From Micromonospora coerulea (lineage in GTDB: Bacteria > Actinomycetota > Actinomycetes > Mycobacteriales > Micromonosporaceae): a DNA stretch of 64,000 bases. The translations under genes and the position numbers were made by a program. This document shows positions 1 to 8,315 of this stretch, piece by piece; position 1 is the stretch's first letter, and each line of letters starts with the position of its first letter. Where the stretch lies: NCBI RefSeq assembly GCF_016598485.1, contig NZ_JAEMUW010000011.1:62001-126000 (forward strand), in the 5' to 3' direction. The notes beneath the pieces are model-generated. The model did no database searches. It was not told the origin of the DNA and saw nothing but the letters and a program-made list of their open reading frames with translations.

Positions 1-131
1 CCCGGTCGGCGCTGCAGAACGCCGCGTCGATCGCGGCGCTCTTCCTCACCACCGAGGCCGTCGTGGCGGACAAGCCGGAGAAGACCCCGGCCGCCCCGGC
101 TGGCCCGGGTGGCGGGGAGATGGACTTCTGA
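1..131 (+). CDS. groEL: Chaperonin GroEL, C-terminal end (partial)
   Basis: Only the last 42 codons lie in the window; the reading frame begins at base 3 and stops with TGA at 129-131. The tail reads through an Ala-rich helix and the segment [12 protein letters not shown] and ends GGGEMDF, which is the typical C-terminus of actinobacterial GroEL (the GGM-rich tail that projects into the folding chamber). GroEL is the ATP-dependent 60-kDa folding chaperonin of the cytoplasm. The gene is followed directly by a strong hairpin terminator. A stand-alone GroES-like gene lies at 13513-13860, so this copy may not sit in a groES-groEL operon, although its upstream side is outside the window. Confidence 0.93.
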   Translation, partial: RSALQNAASIAALFLTTEAVVADKPEKTPAAPAGPGGGEMDF

Positions 132-151
132 GTCCAGTTCCACCGAACGCC

Positions 152-189
152 GAAAGGGGGCGGGCCGCGTCTGCGGTCCGCCCCCTTTC
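152..189. terminator. Bidirectional terminator between groEL and the small ORF
   Basis: A perfect 12-bp stem (152-163 pairs with 178-189) encloses a smaller ccgc/gcgg stem. The run AAA before and TTT after the G/C block give short U-tracts in both directions. It lies between two convergent genes. Confidence 0.85.
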
Positions 190-195
190 CGTCCG

Positions 196-438
196 TCACG
201 TCGGCAGTGGCCGCTGGTTGCGTCGTTTGTGCGTCCGGTCGTACGGCGGCGAGATCCGGATCGGCTCGTCCACCGGTTGCCGCGTCTCCTCGACGTCCGG
301 TTCGTCGGCGCCAACCATCTCGGCCAGCTGTTCGGCGTCGCCGTAGTCGAGCCGGTCGAACGGCAGTTGCCCGGGAAGCTCGGTGACCGGTGGCCAGCGG
401 CTTGGCTGGTCGTCGGTCCGTTCGTCATCCGTGGTCAT
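196..438 (-). CDS. Small acidic hypothetical protein (80 aa)
   Basis: I do not recognise a domain. The product is rich in Asp, Glu, Pro and Arg and has no membrane segment. The ATG at 438 is chosen over an upstream in-frame codon because a strong Shine-Dalgarno sequence, GAGGAGG, sits six bases before it on the minus strand. The protein starts MTTDDERTDDQ and ends in a basic stretch (DRTHKRRNQRPLPT). The gene converges on groEL, with which it shares a terminator. Third codon positions are mostly G/C and the ribosome site is good, so I regard it as a genuine gene of unknown function. Confidence 0.6.
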   Translation of the reverse strand: MTTDDERTDDQPSRWPPVTELPGQLPFDRLDYGDAEQLAEMVGADEPDVEETRQPVDEPIRISPPYDRTHKRRNQRPLPT

Positions 439-531
439 GGCTGCCTCCTCTACCGGCAACCGTAGGGGGCGGTCGATGACCGACGCCGGTAAACGGGATT
501 ATTGGCGTCTATATCCCTTTCGCCCCATTGG

Positions 532-1467
532 CTATCCGGCCGGGTGCCCGCCAATCTCCTTCCGGTACAGGAAGAACACCCGCTCGATCCGCGCGCCCGC
601 GCTGCCCGAGTAGAACGGCACCGGCCCCACCCAGCCGATCTGCGCCGCGCCGATCCCGGCCGCCGCCTGGTCCCGCAGGCAGCGGCGCAGCAGCACCCCG
701 CCGATGCCGGAACCCTCCGCCGCCGGGGCCGTTCCCATCGGCCCGAACCAGCTCGGCCGCGAAGACCCGTACGCGGCGAAGCCGAGGATCTCGCCGTCCC
801 GCTCGGCGAGGTGCGCCCCGGCGCCCGGCCGCCCGACCGAGCCGGCCAGCTCGCCGTCCCACGTCCCGCCGAAGGTGGCCCGGGCGAACGTGGCCAGCGC
901 CGCCAGGTCCGCCGGCTCGGCGCGGCGCACCGTGACGCCCTCACCGGCCAGCCGGCGTTCGGCGGCCTCCGTCGACCGCAGCGCCGGCGAGCGGTCCGAC
1001 AGGTCCGCGGTCATGTTCCAGGCCGTCCGGTCCTGCCGGTAGCCGAGCCGCAGTGCCGCGCAGACCGCCGGCGTGTACCGCACGTCGATCCCCGGCCAGG
1101 CGTAGTACGGCGGGTTCCCGGCCAGCAGCAGCTCGGCCGCGCCCAGCCCGGCGAGCCGCCGTTCCGCCTCGGTCAGCAGGGCCCGCCCGACCCCCCGGCG
1201 GCGTGTCTCGGGCGCCACCGCCACCAGGTCGACGTGCCCGAGCCGGGCGTCCCGCTGGGCCACCGACCCGACCAGCGCCCCGACCAGCTCCGCGCCGCGT
1301 ACCGCGCCGAGCAGCACCACCGGACGGTCGGCCGCCGCCCGGGTGGTCAGGGCGTCGAGGATGGCCGCCGCTTCGGCGCCGTCCTCCGGTAGGTCCAGCG
1401 CCCGCCGGCACAGGTCGACCACCGCGGGCAGGCGGTCCGGGCTCAGCTCGATGATCTCCACGTCCAT
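532..1467 (-). CDS. GNAT-family acetyltransferase with two GNAT domains
   Basis: A 311-residue protein with two acetyl-CoA-dependent N-acetyltransferase folds in tandem. The first copy carries the acetyl-CoA loop motif RRRGVGRAL (roughly residues 85-95) after a typical beta-strand VDLVAVAPE; the second has a degenerate loop (GSGIGGVLLR) near the C-terminus. The substrate cannot be read from sequence. The start at 1467 is favoured because TAGGGT lies eight bases upstream on the minus strand, a leaderless -10 arrangement; a longer form from 1518 is possible in frame. It follows the subtilase gene on the same strand with a 60-base gap that contains this promoter, so it is probably transcribed separately. 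Confidence 0.82.
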   Translation of the reverse strand: MDVEIIELSPDRLPAVVDLCRRALDLPEDGAEAAAILDALTTRAAADRPVVLLGAVRGAELVGALVGSVAQRDARLGHVDLVAVAPETRRRGVGRALLTEAERRLAGLGAAELLLAGNPPYYAWPGIDVRYTPAVCAALRLGYRQDRTAWNMTADLSDRSPALRSTEAAERRLAGEGVTVRRAEPADLAALATFARATFGGTWDGELAGSVGRPGAGAHLAERDGEILGFAAYGSSRPSWFGPMGTAPAAEGSGIGGVLLRRCLRDQAAAGIGAAQIGWVGPVPFYSGSAGARIERVFFLYRKEIGGHPAG

Positions 1468-1527
1468 GGTCGCCGACCCTAGGTCATCCGGCGGCCGGTC
1501 GGCACCGCCCGATCGCACCCGGTTCGC

Positions 1528-3954
1528 TCAGCCGGCGCGAGCGGCGCGCACCGCGGCGTACGCGTCGACCACGCCCGCCCCGACCAGGTCCGCGTCGCCG
1601 CCGCAGCGAGGCGCCTCCGGGTCGTCGGGACGTACCCCGGCCGGAGTGGCGGTCTTTCGGAGGATCCGCCCGGTCCGCTCCAGGTCCCCGACCAGCGCCG
1701 GGTTCGCCGACCACATCAACGCCACCACCCCCGCCACCTGCGGCGTCGCCATCGAGGTGCCGGCCAGGGTGGCGTACCCGCCGCCCGGGAACGCCGACAG
1801 CACGTCCGCGCCGGGCGCGACCAGGTCCGGTTTCGCCGCCCCACCGGTCGCCGGCCCCCGGCTGGAGAAGCGGGTGAGCTGCCGCGCCCGGTCCACCGCG
1901 CCCACCGTCAGCACGTCCGGGTACGGCGCCGGCGGATCGGCCACCGAACCGCAGTACGGACCGGTGTTGCCGGCGGCCGCGACCACCAGGATGCCGGCAA
2001 CGGCGAGCGCGGCCGTGGCCGGCCGGAGCGCCCCGGCGTCGCAGCCCTCGATCGGCGGGCAGCCCCACGAGTTGGTCAGCACGTCCGGCGCCCGGGCCGG
2101 CCGCCCGTCGGTGAACGGGTCCCCGCCGAACGGGAAGGGTGCCAGCATGAACTGGAGGCAGTCCAGGTACCGGGCCGGGCTGCCCAGGTTGCGGTCCAGG
2201 TTGACGCAGCCCACCCAGCGGGCGTCGGGGGCGACGCCGATCCCCTCCCGGCCCACCGCGCTGCCCGCGGTATGGGTGCCGTGCCCGCCCTGGTCGTTCG
2301 GGCTGCGGGTGTGCGCCCACGGGTCGTACCAGGAGTCGTCGCCGCCGCGGAAGCCGGCGGCCAGCGCCGGGTGCCCGCCGTCCACGCCCGAGTCGGAGGC
2401 GCCGACCACGACACCCGAGCCGGTCACCCCCAGCTCCGACCAGACCCGGTCGGCGCCGATCAGCGAGATGTTCCAGGCCGGACCGGTCGGCGCGGGCAGC
2501 GTGCCACGGGCGGGCGGGGCCACCGCCGGCAGCGGGCGCAGCCGCTGGCTGACCAGCACCCGGGCCACCTCGGGCCGGCCGGAGAGCCAGGCCCGAACGG
2601 CCGGTCCGCCGTCCGTCTCGATGGCGTTGACCAGGTAGTACGGCGTCGGGTGCAGGCGCAGCCGGGTCAGCTCGCGGCGCAGTTGCGCCTGGGTCCGGTC
2701 GGCCGTGGCCACCAGCCGCCGGTAAACCTCGGCGGCCCGGGCGTCCCGGCCGGCCCGGCCGGGCGCGCCGGCCGGAATGCCGGTCAGGTCGGCCTGTTCG
2801 CGGAGCACCACGAGCAGCCGGTCGCCGTGCAGGCCGGGTTGCCCGGGGACCACGTACCCCAGCGCGACCGCGGCGAGCAGGGCCGTGGCGACCACCGCGG
2901 CCACCCGCCGGCTCGGCGCGCCGGCGCGGGGGCGGGCCAGCAGCACGCCGTACCCGACGGCGAGCAGCACCGCGACCGCGAACGCGGCGCCGGTCGCCAC
3001 CGCGACCCAGTACGGCACGTCGCGGGTGGTGGCGAGGAGCGCCGTCAGCTCGTCCGGGTCGGCGAACGCCAGCGGCCCCAGCACGCCGAGCCCGACCAGC
3101 CAGCGCGCGGGGACGGGGCCGACGGGCCGGCCGGCGCGGGCGGCTGCCGCGCGCAACGCGGCCAGCGCGAAACCCAGCGGCGGCAGCAGGAACAGGGCGG
3201 GCAGTTGCGCGCCGGAGTGCCCGGCCCCGGCCGCGAGCAGCAGCAGGACCACGCCGGCGACCAGCCCACCGACCAGCACCAGGCGGGCCGGCCCGGCGTC
3301 GAAGCGGGCCCAGAACGCGGCGTCGAGCAGCACCCCGGCGAGCACCCCGAACGCGGCGGCGGCGAGCTCGGCGAGCAGCGTCTCCAGCGCCCCGCCCAGC
3401 GCGCCCAGCACCGCCCAGGGCAGCAGCAGCGCCGCCCCGGCCGCCACCGCGAGCAGGGTCTCCGGCGCAGGCCGTGCGCCGCGCGGTGCCGCGCCGGTCG
3501 CCGAGGCGACCCGGCGGGCGCGGAGCCCGCCGAGGACGACCGCCAGCAGCGCGGCGGTGCCGGCCAGCGCGGCCAGGTACGCCTCCTGGTGCACCGGCGG
3601 CACCGCCCGCAGCGCGGTCAACGCGCCGAGCACCAGCGCGCCGGCGAGCCAGGCCCGACCGGTCGCCCGGATCGCCGGGGAGCGGGGGAGCAGCGCCAGC
3701 GCCAGCGTGGGGGCGCCCACCAGGAGCACGGTGCCGAGGGCGACCAGCGGCCACACCGGCACCGCCCGGTCCAGGCCGGCGACCAGCATCGCCTGGTCGA
3801 CGGCCCAGCCGACCACCTGCCCGAGCACCGTCACCAGCACGGTCCACCCGCCGACCAGGGCCGCCGCCACCACCGGCCACGGGCCCGGCCGGTCCGGCCC
3901 GGTGGCCGGTGGCCGGGCGGGTGGACCGGCGGGCGGCCGGGGACCGATCTCCAT
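1528..3954 (-). CDS. Subtilisin-like (S8) serine protease with polytopic membrane domain
   Basis: An 808-residue protein. Roughly residues 20-385 are a chain of about ten hydrophobic segments; the C-terminal 320 residues form a peptidase S8 domain. The catalytic triad is complete: Asp521 in ASDSGVDG, His558 in GHGTHTAG and Ser734 in GTSMATP, and the oxyanion Asn is in AAAGNTGPYCG. No cleavable signal peptide or inhibitor propeptide of the classical type is visible; the linker at about 385-490 may act as one. The ATG at 3954 has TACCGT seven bases upstream (leaderless pattern), so the GTG at 3963 is less likely. It is divergent from glpD. Fusion of a secreted-type protease to a large membrane domain suggests an anchored protease acting at the membrane surface; its substrate is unknown. 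Confidence 0.88.
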   Translation of the reverse strand: MEIGPRPPAGPPARPPATGPDRPGPWPVVAAALVGGWTVLVTVLGQVVGWAVDQAMLVAGLDRAVPVWPLVALGTVLLVGAPTLALALLPRSPAIRATGRAWLAGALVLGALTALRAVPPVHQEAYLAALAGTAALLAVVLGGLRARRVASATGAAPRGARPAPETLLAVAAGAALLLPWAVLGALGGALETLLAELAAAAFGVLAGVLLDAAFWARFDAGPARLVLVGGLVAGVVLLLLAAGAGHSGAQLPALFLLPPLGFALAALRAAAARAGRPVGPVPARWLVGLGVLGPLAFADPDELTALLATTRDVPYWVAVATGAAFAVAVLLAVGYGVLLARPRAGAPSRRVAAVVATALLAAVALGYVVPGQPGLHGDRLLVVLREQADLTGIPAGAPGRAGRDARAAEVYRRLVATADRTQAQLRRELTRLRLHPTPYYLVNAIETDGGPAVRAWLSGRPEVARVLVSQRLRPLPAVAPPARGTLPAPTGPAWNISLIGADRVWSELGVTGSGVVVGASDSGVDGGHPALAAGFRGGDDSWYDPWAHTRSPNDQGGHGTHTAGSAVGREGIGVAPDARWVGCVNLDRNLGSPARYLDCLQFMLAPFPFGGDPFTDGRPARAPDVLTNSWGCPPIEGCDAGALRPATAALAVAGILVVAAAGNTGPYCGSVADPPAPYPDVLTVGAVDRARQLTRFSSRGPATGGAAKPDLVAPGADVLSAFPGGGYATLAGTSMATPQVAGVVALMWSANPALVGDLERTGRILRKTATPAGVRPDDPEAPRCGGDADLVGAGVVDAYAAVRAARAG

Positions 3955-4015
3955 GCGGATCACGGTACGGCCCAGGCGCGTGCCGCCGGAGCACCCGGAC
4001 GGTTACCGTGGACGG

Positions 4016-5848
4016 GTGCGCGACCCCAATGTGTCCCGATCCGAGGCCGGTCAGCTCTCCGTCACCCGCCGCGCCGACGACCTGCGCCGGCTGCGCGCGG
4101 AGCGGTTCGACGTGCTGGTCATCGGCGGCGGGGTGACCGGGGCGGGCGCCGCGCTGGACGCCGCGTCCCGCGGCCTCAAGGTGGCCCTGGTGGAGGCGCG
4201 GGACTACGCCGCCGGCACCTCCAGCCGGTCCAGCAAGCTCATCCACGGCGGCCTGCGCTACCTGGAGCAGCTCGAGTTCCACCTGGTCCACGAGGCGCTG
4301 ACCGAGCGCGGGCTGCTCGCCACCCGGCTCGCGCCGCACCTGGTGCGCCCGGTGCCGTTCCTGGTCCCGCTCCCCGCCGGGCGGGGGCTGCGCGACCTGC
4401 CCGGCCGCTTCTTCCGCCGCTCCTACTACGGCGCGGGCGTGGCCACGTACGACGCCTTCGCCGGGATCTTCGGCGGTGGGCGCGGGATGCCGCTGCACCG
4501 GCACCTGACCCGCGAGGGCGCCCGGCGGATCTTCCCCAGCCTCCGGGCGGACGCCCTGGCCGGGGCGATCCGCTACTACGACGGGCAGGTGGACGACGCC
4601 CGCCTGGTGGTGACCCTCGCCCGGACGGCGGCCAGCCTCGGCGCGACCGTGGTGACCAGCGCGCGGGCGGTCGGCCTGATCCGCCAGGCCCGCGAGGTCA
4701 CCGGGGTCCGGGTCCGCGACCTGGAGGCGCCCGCCGGTTCGCCGGACGCCGAGTTCGAGGTACGCGCCCGCACCGTCATCGCCGCCACCGGGGTGTGGAG
4801 CGACGACATGTCCCGGATGCTCAACGACGTCGGGCTGCGCCGCGGGGTGCGGGTCCGGGCGTCCAAGGGAGTCCACCTGGTGGTGCCCCGCTCGGCGATC
4901 ACCGGCGAGACCGGGTTGATCCTGCGTACCGCCACCAGTGTGCTCTTCGTCATCCCGTGGGGCGGGCACTGGATCATCGGCACCACCGACACCGACTGGC
5001 GGCTGGACCGGTCCCACCCCGCGGCCACCGCGAAGGACATCGACTACCTGCTGGACCACGTCAACGCGGTGCTCGACCGGCCGCTGACCACCGCGGACAT
5101 CGAGGGCGTGTACGCCGGGCTCCGCCCGCTGCTGGCCGGCGAGGCCGACTCCACCTCCAAGCTCTCCCGGGAGCACGCCGTGGTGGAGCCGATGCTGGGG
5201 CTGCTGCTGGTCGCCGGCGGCAAGTACACGACCTACCGGGTGATGGCCTCGGACGTGGTCGACCGGGCGGTGCACCGGCTCGGCTGGACCCGCCCGTCGC
5301 GGACGGCGGACCTGCCGCTGCTGGGCGCCGACGGGTACGCGGCGACCTGGCGGGACCGGGCCGACCTGGCCCGCCGGCACGGGGTGCCGGTCGGGGTGGT
5401 CGAGCACCTGCTGGAGCGGTACGGCACCCTCACCCGCGACCTGCTCGCCCTGATCGACGCCGACCCGTTGCAGGGCTCCCCGCTCGCCGGCGCCCCGGAG
5501 TACCTGGCCGCCGAGGTGACGTACGCGGCCCGGGCGGAGGGGGCGCTGCACCTGGAGGACGTGCTGACCCGGCGTACCCGGATCTCCTTCGAGACCAGCC
5601 ACCGCGGCCTGGACTCCGCCGAGCACGCCGCGGAGCTGATGGGTGCGGTGCTCGGCTGGGACGCCGCGGCCCGGGCGCGCGAGGTGGCGCACTACCGGGC
5701 CCGGGTGGAGGCCGAGCGGCAGTCGCAGCTGATGGCGGACGACGTGGCGGCGGACGCCGCCCGGCTCGGGGCCCCGGACGTCCGGGGGTTCGCGGCGGAT
5801 CGCGGGGTCGACGGCGACGTCGTCGAACTTCCCTCGTCCCCCCGGTAG
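4016..5848 (+). CDS. glpD: FAD-dependent glycerol-3-phosphate dehydrogenase
   Basis: A 610-residue flavoprotein that oxidises sn-glycerol 3-phosphate to dihydroxyacetone phosphate at the membrane and passes electrons to quinone. The dinucleotide-binding motif VIGGGVTGAG is at residues 35-44, followed by the GlpD signature region with TSSRSSKLIHGGLRYLE. Later come WIIGTTDTDW and the C-terminal alpha-helical domain typical of GlpD/GlpA. The GTG start at 4016 has TACCGT six bases upstream, so the mRNA is probably leaderless; GTG at 4031 is a possible alternative. There are no glpK or glpF neighbours; it stands alone, divergent from the S8 protease gene. Confidence 0.93.
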   Translation: MRDPNVSRSEAGQLSVTRRADDLRRLRAERFDVLVIGGGVTGAGAALDAASRGLKVALVEARDYAAGTSSRSSKLIHGGLRYLEQLEFHLVHEALTERGLLATRLAPHLVRPVPFLVPLPAGRGLRDLPGRFFRRSYYGAGVATYDAFAGIFGGGRGMPLHRHLTREGARRIFPSLRADALAGAIRYYDGQVDDARLVVTLARTAASLGATVVTSARAVGLIRQAREVTGVRVRDLEAPAGSPDAEFEVRARTVIAATGVWSDDMSRMLNDVGLRRGVRVRASKGVHLVVPRSAITGETGLILRTATSVLFVIPWGGHWIIGTTDTDWRLDRSHPAATAKDIDYLLDHVNAVLDRPLTTADIEGVYAGLRPLLAGEADSTSKLSREHAVVEPMLGLLLVAGGKYTTYRVMASDVVDRAVHRLGWTRPSRTADLPLLGADGYAATWRDRADLARRHGVPVGVVEHLLERYGTLTRDLLALIDADPLQGSPLAGAPEYLAAEVTYAARAEGALHLEDVLTRRTRISFETSHRGLDSAEHAAELMGAVLGWDAAARAREVAHYRARVEAERQSQLMADDVAADAARLGAPDVRGFAADRGVDGDVVELPSSPR

Positions 5849-5904
5849 CCGATCCGGTCCGGCTCCGGTCGGTGCAGACGGCCGGCCGGTCGGCGGGTAC
5901 CGGC

Positions 5905-5928
5905 GCAACCTACGGTGGGGTAGGTTGC
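5905..5928. promoter_or_regulatory. Perfect 9-bp inverted repeat overlapping the lipoprotein promoter
   Basis: GCAACCTAC at 5905-5913 is mirrored by GTAGGTTGC at 5920-5928 with a 6-base spacer. The right arm contains the likely -10 hexamer TAGGTT (5921-5926), eight bases before the GTG at 5934. A repressor dimer binding here would block the promoter. Confidence 0.6.
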
Positions 5929-5933
5929 CGTGC

Positions 5934-6461
5934 GTGGTTCGCCCCTCATGGTCGTCTCTCATCCCCTTTTCGGCCGGCGTCCTGCTCGCGATCGCCCTGA
6001 CCGGGTGCTCGGTCTTCGACCGGGCCGAGGGGTCCACCGTGCAACAGCGCGGCGACGCTCCCTCAAGCGACCAGGCGTCGGCGCCCACCGGGCCACGCCG
6101 GGTCTCGCTGGTGCAGAAGCTCGGCGCGGACGGCCCGGTCCGGTCGCTGGAGGTGACACCGGACGGGAAATGGCAGTGTCAGGACTGCGCCGGCGACGGG
6201 GTCAACTCCACCGGCGCGCTCGACCCGGGCCAGGTGCAGCGGTTGCAGCAGATGCTCGCCGACCCCGGCCTGGCGCAAGAGACCGACGAGGCCCGCCACT
6301 ACAAGCAGGCCTGCATCGACGCGCTGACCTCGACGCTGCTCATCCCGCCCGGCCTGACCATCACCTCGCAGGACTGCCCGGGCGAGGACCGGCCGCCGGT
6401 CGCCGGCGAGATCCTGCTGCTGCTCACCCAGGTCACCCCGGCCGAGGTCCGCGGCGGCTGA
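5934..6461 (+). CDS. Putative lipoprotein (about 175 aa)
   Basis: The N-terminus has a short basic region, a hydrophobic stretch (SAGVLLAIA) and the lipobox LTGC, so it should be exported and lipid-modified on the Cys near residue 25. The mature part has four further Cys residues, including a CQDC pair, and the pattern PDGKWQCQDCAG, suggesting disulfides outside the membrane. I do not recognise the family. GTG at 5934 is preferred because TAGGTT ends seven bases before it (leaderless pattern); TTG at 5925 in frame is the alternative. It is a single gene between glpD and the convergent FAD oxidase gene. Confidence 0.75.
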   Translation: MVRPSWSSLIPFSAGVLLAIALTGCSVFDRAEGSTVQQRGDAPSSDQASAPTGPRRVSLVQKLGADGPVRSLEVTPDGKWQCQDCAGDGVNSTGALDPGQVQRLQQMLADPGLAQETDEARHYKQACIDALTSTLLIPPGLTITSQDCPGEDRPPVAGEILLLLTQVTPAEVRGG

Positions 6462-6485
6462 CCGCCCGCTGACCGGGCCGGCCGG

Positions 6486-7886
6486 TCAGAGCACCTTGCC
6501 GGGGTTGAACAGGCCCTCCGGGTCCAGCGCCGCCTTGATCGCCTGGTGCACCCGGACCCCGACCGGCCCGATCTCCCGGGCCAACCAGTCCCGCTTGAGC
6601 AGCCCCACGCCGTGCTCGCCCGTGCAGGTGCCACCGAGCTCCAGCCCCAGCCGCATGATCTCGTCGAAGGCCCGCCGGCCGCGCTCCAGGCTGGCCGGGT
6701 CGGCCCGGTCGACCACGATGTTCGGGTGCATGTTGCCGTCCCCGGCGTGCCCGACCACGCCGATCGGCACGGCGCATTCCTCAGCGATCCGCGCCACCCC
6801 GTCCAGCAGCGCCGCGAGCCTGCCGCGTGGCACGGCCACGTCGTCGATCACCAGCCCGCCGTTGCCGCCCGGGTACGCCTCGGCGGCGTACCGCTCCATC
6901 GCCGGGTGGGCCAGCCGACGGGCCTGGAGCAGGGCCGCCGCCTCCACCGCGTCGGTGGCCGCCCACACGTCGACGGCGCCGGCCGCCTCGCACACCTCGG
7001 CGATCCGGGCCAGGTCCTCGGCGGCCCGCCCGCCGGTGTCCACGGCGGCCAGCAGCAGCGCCTGCGCGTCGGTGCGCAACCCCATCGGCCGGTACGCCTC
7101 GATGGCCGTCAGGTGGGTCCGGTCCAGCAGCTCCAGCAGGCTCGGGCTCAGCCCCCGCTCGGCGATCCCGGCCACCGCCGTCCCGGCCGCCGCGGCCGAG
7201 TCGAAGACGGCGACCAGGGTCAGCGACTCCTCGGGCGCCGGCCGCAGCGAGACGGTGATCTCGGTGATCACCCCGAGGGTGCCCTCCGAACCGACGAACA
7301 GCCGGGTCAGGTCGTACCCGGCGACCCCCTTGGCGGTACGCCGGCCGGTGCGCAGCACCTCCCCGGAGGCGAGCACCACGGTCAGGCCCAGCACGTACTC
7401 GGTGGTGACGCCGTACTTGACGCAGCACATGCCGCCGGCGTTGGTGGCCACGTTGCCGCCGATGGTGGAGGACTCCCAGGAGCCGGGGTCCGGCGGGTAC
7501 CAGAGGCCGTGCTTCCGTACCGCCCCGGCCAGCGTCGCGTTGACCACGCCGGGCTGCACCACGGCGATCCGGCTCACCGGGTCGATCTCCAGGATCGAGT
7601 CCATCGCGACGGTGCTCAGCACCACCGCGCCGTCGACCGCGTTCGCCCCGCCGGCCAGCCCGGTCCGGGCCCCCTGCGGCACCACCGGTACGCCGTGCCG
7701 GGCGGCCGCCCGGACCACCGCCGCGACCTGCTCGGTGTCCCGCGGCCGGGTGACGACCAGGGGTGTGCCGGCGGCGCAGAGATCGGCCTCGTCCCGCTCG
7801 TGCGTCCGGAGCAGGTCCGGGTCGGTCAGGACGGCGGCGTCGCCGAGCGCGGCCCGCAGGTCGTCGAGGAGGGGAGCACCGGCCAT
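6486..7886 (-). CDS. FAD-linked oxidase, glycolate oxidase GlcD / D-lactate dehydrogenase type
   Basis: A 466-residue flavoenzyme with an N-terminal PCMH-type FAD-binding domain (VVTRPRDTEQVAAVVRAA, then PQGARTGLAGGA) and a C-terminal FAD-oxidase cap with the metal-binding motif HAGDGNMHP and the terminal signature CTGEHGVG. Such enzymes oxidise 2-hydroxy acids (glycolate or D-lactate) to 2-oxo acids; sequence alone does not settle the substrate, and there is no glcE or glcF gene next to it. The start at 7886 (ATG) has TAGCCT seven bases upstream and is divergent from the DUF4031 gene, whose own -10 is only some 40 bases away. Confidence 0.9.
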   Translation of the reverse strand: MAGAPLLDDLRAALGDAAVLTDPDLLRTHERDEADLCAAGTPLVVTRPRDTEQVAAVVRAAARHGVPVVPQGARTGLAGGANAVDGAVVLSTVAMDSILEIDPVSRIAVVQPGVVNATLAGAVRKHGLWYPPDPGSWESSTIGGNVATNAGGMCCVKYGVTTEYVLGLTVVLASGEVLRTGRRTAKGVAGYDLTRLFVGSEGTLGVITEITVSLRPAPEESLTLVAVFDSAAAAGTAVAGIAERGLSPSLLELLDRTHLTAIEAYRPMGLRTDAQALLLAAVDTGGRAAEDLARIAEVCEAAGAVDVWAATDAVEAAALLQARRLAHPAMERYAAEAYPGGNGGLVIDDVAVPRGRLAALLDGVARIAEECAVPIGVVGHAGDGNMHPNIVVDRADPASLERGRRAFDEIMRLGLELGGTCTGEHGVGLLKRDWLAREIGPVGVRVHQAIKAALDPEGLFNPGKVL

Positions 7887-7952
7887 GCGGGGAAGGCTAG
7901 GTCCTCGCCTGCTGATCATCAACCGGCCCTCGGCCGCACTAGATTGGCGGTC

Positions 7953-8261
7953 ATGCTGTATCTGGACCGGCCGGCCGTGCTCTGGCGGGGGCGGCTCTGG
8001 TCGCACCTGATCAGCGACGTCTCCTACGCCGAGCTGCACGCCTTCGCCGAGGCGCTGGGCGCCCCCCGCCGCGGCTTCGACCGGGACCACTATGACCTTC
8101 CCGCCGAGCGCTTCCGGATGGCGGTCTGGCTCGGCGCCCACGTCGTCCCCAGCCGCGACCTGGTCCGGCTCCTCCGCGACGCCGGCCTCCGTCGCCCCAA
8201 ACACCTCCACCTCCCCCACCCTCCCCACGATCGTGCACGTTCGGTCCGCGAGCTGGACTGA
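7953..8261 (+). CDS. DUF4031 domain protein (102 aa)
   Basis: A short cytoplasmic protein beginning MLYLDRPAVLWRGRLWSHL and containing SYAELHAFAEALGAPRRGFDRDHYDLP, which matches the DUF4031 family: small actinobacterial proteins of unknown biochemical role with conserved His, Tyr and Asp. The length is normal for the family, plus a short Pro/His-rich tail. TAGATT at 7940-7945 lies seven bases before the ATG, so the transcript is probably leaderless. The promoter is back to back with that of the FAD-linked oxidase. Confidence 0.78.
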   Translation: MLYLDRPAVLWRGRLWSHLISDVSYAELHAFAEALGAPRRGFDRDHYDLPAERFRMAVWLGAHVVPSRDLVRLLRDAGLRRPKHLHLPHPPHDRARSVRELD

Positions 8262-8315
8262 GGTGCCCGTTCCGCCCGGTCGGCATCGGCAGGATCCCCG
8301 ACCCGACGCCTCCCA

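Noticed and set aside
1484..6088. Very long open frames such as the 1534-codon minus-strand frame here and the 1242-codon plus-strand frame 2272-6000
   Set aside because: They run antisense to, or out of frame with, the well-supported S8 protease and glpD genes and read as low-complexity Arg/Gly/Pro sequence, the usual shadow of high-GC coding DNA.
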